DNA of 6,727 nt, taken from contig JAMDAJ010000014.1 of assembly GCA_023485925.1 (NCBI GenBank), positions 1 through 6,727 on the forward strand. The letters are read 5' to 3'. Within the stretch, counting starts at the first letter, position 1. Each line of letters begins with the position of its first letter. Under the pieces are notes generated by a model that was not told the DNA's origin, ran no database searches, and was given only the letters and a program-made list of their open reading frames with translations. Source of the DNA: Patescibacteria group bacterium (GTDB lineage Bacteria; Patescibacteriota; Doudnabacteria; UBA920; 2-01-FULL-50-11). This document shows, piece by piece, positions 4,147 to 6,727 of this stretch. Position numbers and translations under genes: made by a program.

Positions 4147-6216
4147 TTAAATATCCAAATTTTTCACTGTTCGGGCATGCGTATGAATGAACTTTTTTCG
4201 AGGCGCCACCTCATCGCCCATCAGCGTCTCAAAAACGTCGTTGACCAACTCGAAATCCGAAACTTCGACGCGCAACATCTGCCGCGACTTCGGATCCATG
4301 GTCGTCTCCCACAACTGCCCGGGGTTCATCTCGCCCAAACCTTTATAGCGCTGGATGTTGATGCCTTTCACCCCCGCTTCGGGCTCCCGCCCTGCGGCTG
4401 GCTCCTCGCTCGCTGACCCTATCGCCGATTCTTCGATGACGGTTATCAGTTCGCCCTCTTCGACAACTTTGGTCTTACCTGATTTCCGAGATTTCCCTTT
4501 CGGTTTCGGCCCTGCTTTTTGCCATTCTTGCATCAGCTTATCCTTTTCCGCGTCAGAATAAACGTACTGCGTCCTGCCGCCAGAAGACAATTTGTAAAGC
4601 GGCGGCTGGGCGATATACAAAAATCCGGATTTGATGATATCGGGGAAATGCCGGTAGAAAAAAGTTAAAAGCAAAGTACGGATGTGCGCGCCGTCAACAT
4701 CGGCATCGGTCATGATGATAACGCGATGGTAGCGAAGTTTCCCGATATCGAATTGTTCGCCGATGCCGCAGCCGAGCGCGATGATGAGATTTTTGATTTC
4801 ATTATTGGCTAGCATCTTATCCAGCCGTGCGCGTTCCACATTCAAAATTTTTCCTCTGAGCGGCAAAATGGCCTGGAAGCGGCGGTCGCGCCCCTGTTTG
4901 GCCGAACCGCCGGCACTGTCGCCCTCGACAATGTAGAGTTCGCATTTAGAAGGGTCGGATTCGGAACAGTCCGCCAGCTTTCCGGGCAGCGCCAGCCCTT
5001 CCAGTACACCTTTGCGGATAACGGACTCGCGGGCGGCCTTGGCAGCAAGCCGCGCTTTCGATGCCAAAATCACTTTTTCCAAAATGCGCGCGGTGTCTTT
5101 GGGGTGTTCCTCCAAAAAAGTTTCTAAGGCCTCGCCCAAAACCGATTCCACCGCCGTCCGCACTTCCGGATTGCCAAGCTTTCCTTTGGTCTGCCCTTCG
5201 AACTGGGGGTTGGGCAGTTTGACCGAAATAATGGCGGAAAGCCCCTCGCGCATATCGTCAGAGGTCAATTTTTCCGCTTCCTTGGTATAACCGTTCTTGG
5301 CCGCGTATTTGTTGATAGAACGCGTCAGCGCCGTCCGGAAACCGGTAACGTGCATGCCGCCCTCCGGCGTATAGATGTTGTTAGCAAAAGATAAAAGCGT
5401 CTCGGCATAATCATCGGTATACTGCACCGCCACTTCCACCTGCATGCTCTCCACCGATTTATTAACGTACATCGGCTCGTGTTTGACCACTTTGTGCCGG
5501 TTCAGCTGCTTGATGTAAGAAACGATGCCACCTTCGAAGTAATAACTGAAAGTCAGCCCGACGCGCTCGTCGGTAACTTGCACTTGGGTGCCGGCCGTGA
5601 GGTAGGCCTGCTGGCGCAAGTGCTCTAAAATGGTCTTGAGTTTGAATTCGGTGGTTTCAAACACCGAAGCGTCCGGAAAAAAAGTTATCTCGGTGCCTTG
5701 CTGGAAACTGTCTTTAGGCGGGATGCGGCCCAATTTTTTAACCGCGCCCGTCGGCTTTCCGGTCTTGTACTCCTGCGAGTAGATCTGGCCGTCGCGACGG
5801 ACCTCCGCCCGCAAATGCGTGGACAAAGCGTTCACCACGGAAACGCCGACGCCGTGCAGACCGCCGGAAACTTTGTAGGCCTGGCCTTCGAATTTTCCGC
5901 CGGCGTGCAGTTTAGTAAGCACCGTTTCCAAAGCCGACTTTTTGGTCACCTTGTGCTTATCCACCGGAATGCCGCGGCCGTTATCGCGTACCGACACTTT
6001 GCCGTCGGGGCGGATCCAGACTTGGACCAGGTTGGCAAAACCGGCCATGGCCTCGTCAATGGCGTTATCCACCACTTCCCAAACCAGATGGTGCAAACCC
6101 GTTTCACCAGTTGACCCGATGTACATCCCCGGGCGCTTGCGCACCGGCTCCAGTCCTTCTAAAACGGTGATTTGTTCGGCGCTATACGCCGCGGACGGTT
6201 TTTTATCTTTGGGCAT
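4147..6216 (-). CDS. gyrB: DNA gyrase subunit B
   Basis: ATPase subunit of the A2B2 gyrase that introduces negative supercoils. The GHKL ATPase domain has WEVVDNAIDEA (46-56, general base Glu47), DNGRGIP (78-84), GGLHGVGVSVVNALS (118-132) and, in the transducer, QTKGKLGN (342-349) with the ATP-contacting Lys344. The TOPRIM domain has EGDSAGGSAKQGRDRRFQAI (431-450) and the metal-binding DADVDGAH (504-511); the tail ends in RYKGLGEMNPGQLWETTMDP (623-642) and VKNLDI. QGRDRRFQAILPLRGKILNVE favours GyrB over ParE. At 689 residues it is somewhat longer than the common ~640-residue form because of a charged, low-complexity insert at about 567-618. The ATG at 6216 has no Shine-Dalgarno sequence. A gyrA partner is not in the window. 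Confidence 0.97.
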   Translation of the reverse strand: MPKDKKPSAAYSAEQITVLEGLEPVRKRPGMYIGSTGETGLHHLVWEVVDNAIDEAMAGFANLVQVWIRPDGKVSVRDNGRGIPVDKHKVTKKSALETVLTKLHAGGKFEGQAYKVSGGLHGVGVSVVNALSTHLRAEVRRDGQIYSQEYKTGKPTGAVKKLGRIPPKDSFQQGTEITFFPDASVFETTEFKLKTILEHLRQQAYLTAGTQVQVTDERVGLTFSYYFEGGIVSYIKQLNRHKVVKHEPMYVNKSVESMQVEVAVQYTDDYAETLLSFANNIYTPEGGMHVTGFRTALTRSINKYAAKNGYTKEAEKLTSDDMREGLSAIISVKLPNPQFEGQTKGKLGNPEVRTAVESVLGEALETFLEEHPKDTARILEKVILASKARLAAKAARESVIRKGVLEGLALPGKLADCSESDPSKCELYIVEGDSAGGSAKQGRDRRFQAILPLRGKILNVERARLDKMLANNEIKNLIIALGCGIGEQFDIGKLRYHRVIIMTDADVDGAHIRTLLLTFFYRHFPDIIKSGFLYIAQPPLYKLSSGGRTQYVYSDAEKDKLMQEWQKAGPKPKGKSRKSGKTKVVEEGELITVIEESAIGSASEEPAAGREPEAGVKGINIQRYKGLGEMNPGQLWETTMDPKSRQMLRVEVSDFELVNDVFETLMGDEVAPRKKFIHTHARTVKNLDI
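4374..4397. repeat. GC-rich hairpin inside the gyrB insert
   Basis: Within the insert, CCGC (4374-4377) pairs with GCGG (4394-4397) and GGGC (4381-4384) with GCCC (4389-4392) around a 4-base loop. It covers about codons 607-615 (AAGREPEAG). The surrounding DNA is richer in G and C than the rest of the gene and looks like a repeat that has been tolerated in frame. Confidence 0.45.
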
Positions 6217-6263
6217 GATTTAAAATTAATTTATTTTTCGCTTACAAAACTCTGATACACAGT

Positions 6264-6293
6264 AGTATTGAAGTATTGCTGTGAATTGATCAA
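6264..6293 (-). promoter_or_regulatory. Weak candidate promoter and repeats upstream of gyrB
   Basis: TTGATC (6293-6288) and AATACT (6269-6264) are 18 bases apart in the 73-base gap before gyrB; the -35 box overlaps the upstream stop codon. CAATACT is directly repeated 8 bases apart (6278-6272 and 6270-6264), and CACAG/CTGTG (6258-6262/6279-6283) flank the pair, so an operator is possible. The -10 box matches only four of six positions. gyrB could instead be read through from the PheRS gene. Confidence 0.3.
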
Positions 6294-6727
6294 CGCAACT
6301 GCGCACTATATAATTTTTGGGTCATCTCGTAAAGCTGATTCTGCAGCGGCTCCACCTCTTCGGCGCGCAAAGTCCGCTCCGGGCTACGATAAACCACGCG
6401 GTAGGTATAGCTAATCTTGTCCCGGCCGAATTTTTTCTCGTCCTCGTATTTGTCCAAAAGTTTCACCTCTTCCACCAAGTCCTTGCCGACTTCGCGGATC
6501 AGGTCAAAATAATTATTGGGGACGAAATCGCGGCCGACGACAAAAGAAATATCCCGGGTGATGGACGGATATTTGCTCACGGCGGAGAATTTCTGACCAA
6601 GTTTCAACTGTTTGGTCACACGCGGGTCGGTTGACCACAGCAACCGAATGTCCGGCAGATCCATGCTGGCGATGGCTAGGCGTTCCAAACCGAACCCAAA
6701 CGCCCAACCCCCAGTTCGAAGGGCAGA
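6290..6727 (-). CDS. Phenylalanyl-tRNA synthetase, single-chain (mitochondrial-type), C-terminal part
   Basis: Charges tRNA-Phe with phenylalanine. The gene enters from the right edge and 145 codons are visible before the TGA at 6292-6290. The first residues read SALRTGGWAFGFGLERLAI: class II motif 3, with the catalytic Arg of GLER, as in the PheRS catalytic (alpha-type) core. After the short segment DLPDIRLLWSTDPRV comes a complete FDX-ACB anticodon-binding domain: SKYPSITRDISFVVG, then DLVEEVKLLDKYEDEKK, and YRVVYRSPERTLRAEEV near the end. Catalytic core followed directly by FDX-ACB is the layout of monomeric mitochondrial PheRS; in the usual bacterial enzyme FDX-ACB ends the beta chain, which lacks motif 3. 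The position corresponding to 6688 is an internal Leu (TTG), not a start. gyrB follows after 73 bases. Confidence 0.9.
   Translation of the reverse strand, partial: SALRTGGWAFGFGLERLAIASMDLPDIRLLWSTDPRVTKQLKLGQKFSAVSKYPSITRDISFVVGRDFVPNNYFDLIREVGKDLVEEVKLLDKYEDEKKFGRDKISYTYRVVYRSPERTLRAEEVEPLQNQLYEMTQKLYSAQLR

Noticed and set aside
3937..4416. 159-codon plus-strand frame across secE, the leader and the gyrB 3' end
   Set aside because: It would run through the secE promoter and gyrB terminator in antisense and has no family resemblance.
6290..6292. TGA as a possible recoded glycine codon, as in Gracilibacteria
   Set aside because: It falls exactly at the expected end of the FDX-ACB domain and no gene in the window has an in-frame TGA.
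6290..6727. C-terminal end of a bacterial PheRS beta chain (pheT)
   Set aside because: The FDX-ACB domain alone would fit, but the GLER of class II motif 3 and the IRLLWSTDPRV segment just before it belong to the catalytic core, which the beta chain lacks.

Overview
The window holds ordinary housekeeping genes, all on the minus strand, so transcription runs from high to low coordinates. The likely source is a Patescibacteria/CPR (Parcubacteria-like) genome. The signs are tightly packed genes, a single-helix SecE, a PheRS of the single-chain type, no Shine-Dalgarno sequence at any of the nine starts, and intergenic repeats of a kind I associate with CPR genomes (TAGCTT arrays, CCTGCCTGCGG hairpins). 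This placement comes from memory of such genomes, not from a search. A complete uL1 gene argues against the Parcubacteria subgroup reported to lack uL1. TAA, TAG and TGA are all used as stops.

Layout in transcription order. (1) 6727-6290: C-terminal part of a phenylalanyl-tRNA synthetase, with class II motif 3 followed directly by an FDX-ACB domain. (2) 6216-4147: gyrB, with an unusual low-complexity insert near its C-terminal end, then a strong GC-rich hairpin. (3) A near-consensus promoter (4069-4098) and a structured leader open a transcription/translation operon: secE, a YdjM/DUF457-like membrane protein, nusG, rplK, rplA. It closes at a textbook intrinsic terminator (1277-1303). (4) The next promoter overlaps that terminator and drives a deoxynucleotide cluster: a dCMP deaminase, then a dUTPase starting at TTG directly after the deaminase stop. 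(5) After about 170 bases rich in hairpins, a P-loop kinase begins at 86 and runs off the left edge.

How the genes fit together: SecE (translocon), NusG (elongation factor), L11 and L1 form the classical secE-nusG-rplK-rplA block. It is interrupted by the membrane protein and is not followed by rplJ-rplL. The deaminase (dCMP to dUMP) and dUTPase (dUTP to dUMP) both supply dUMP for thymidylate synthesis; the kinase next to them may be a nucleotide kinase.

The most notable signals are a hairpin between rplK and rplA that resembles an L1 autoregulatory site and fixes the rplA start, the single-chain PheRS, the complete absence of Shine-Dalgarno sequences, and several repeat elements. I see no evidence of a new defence system, CRISPR array, RNA gene or insertion sequence.
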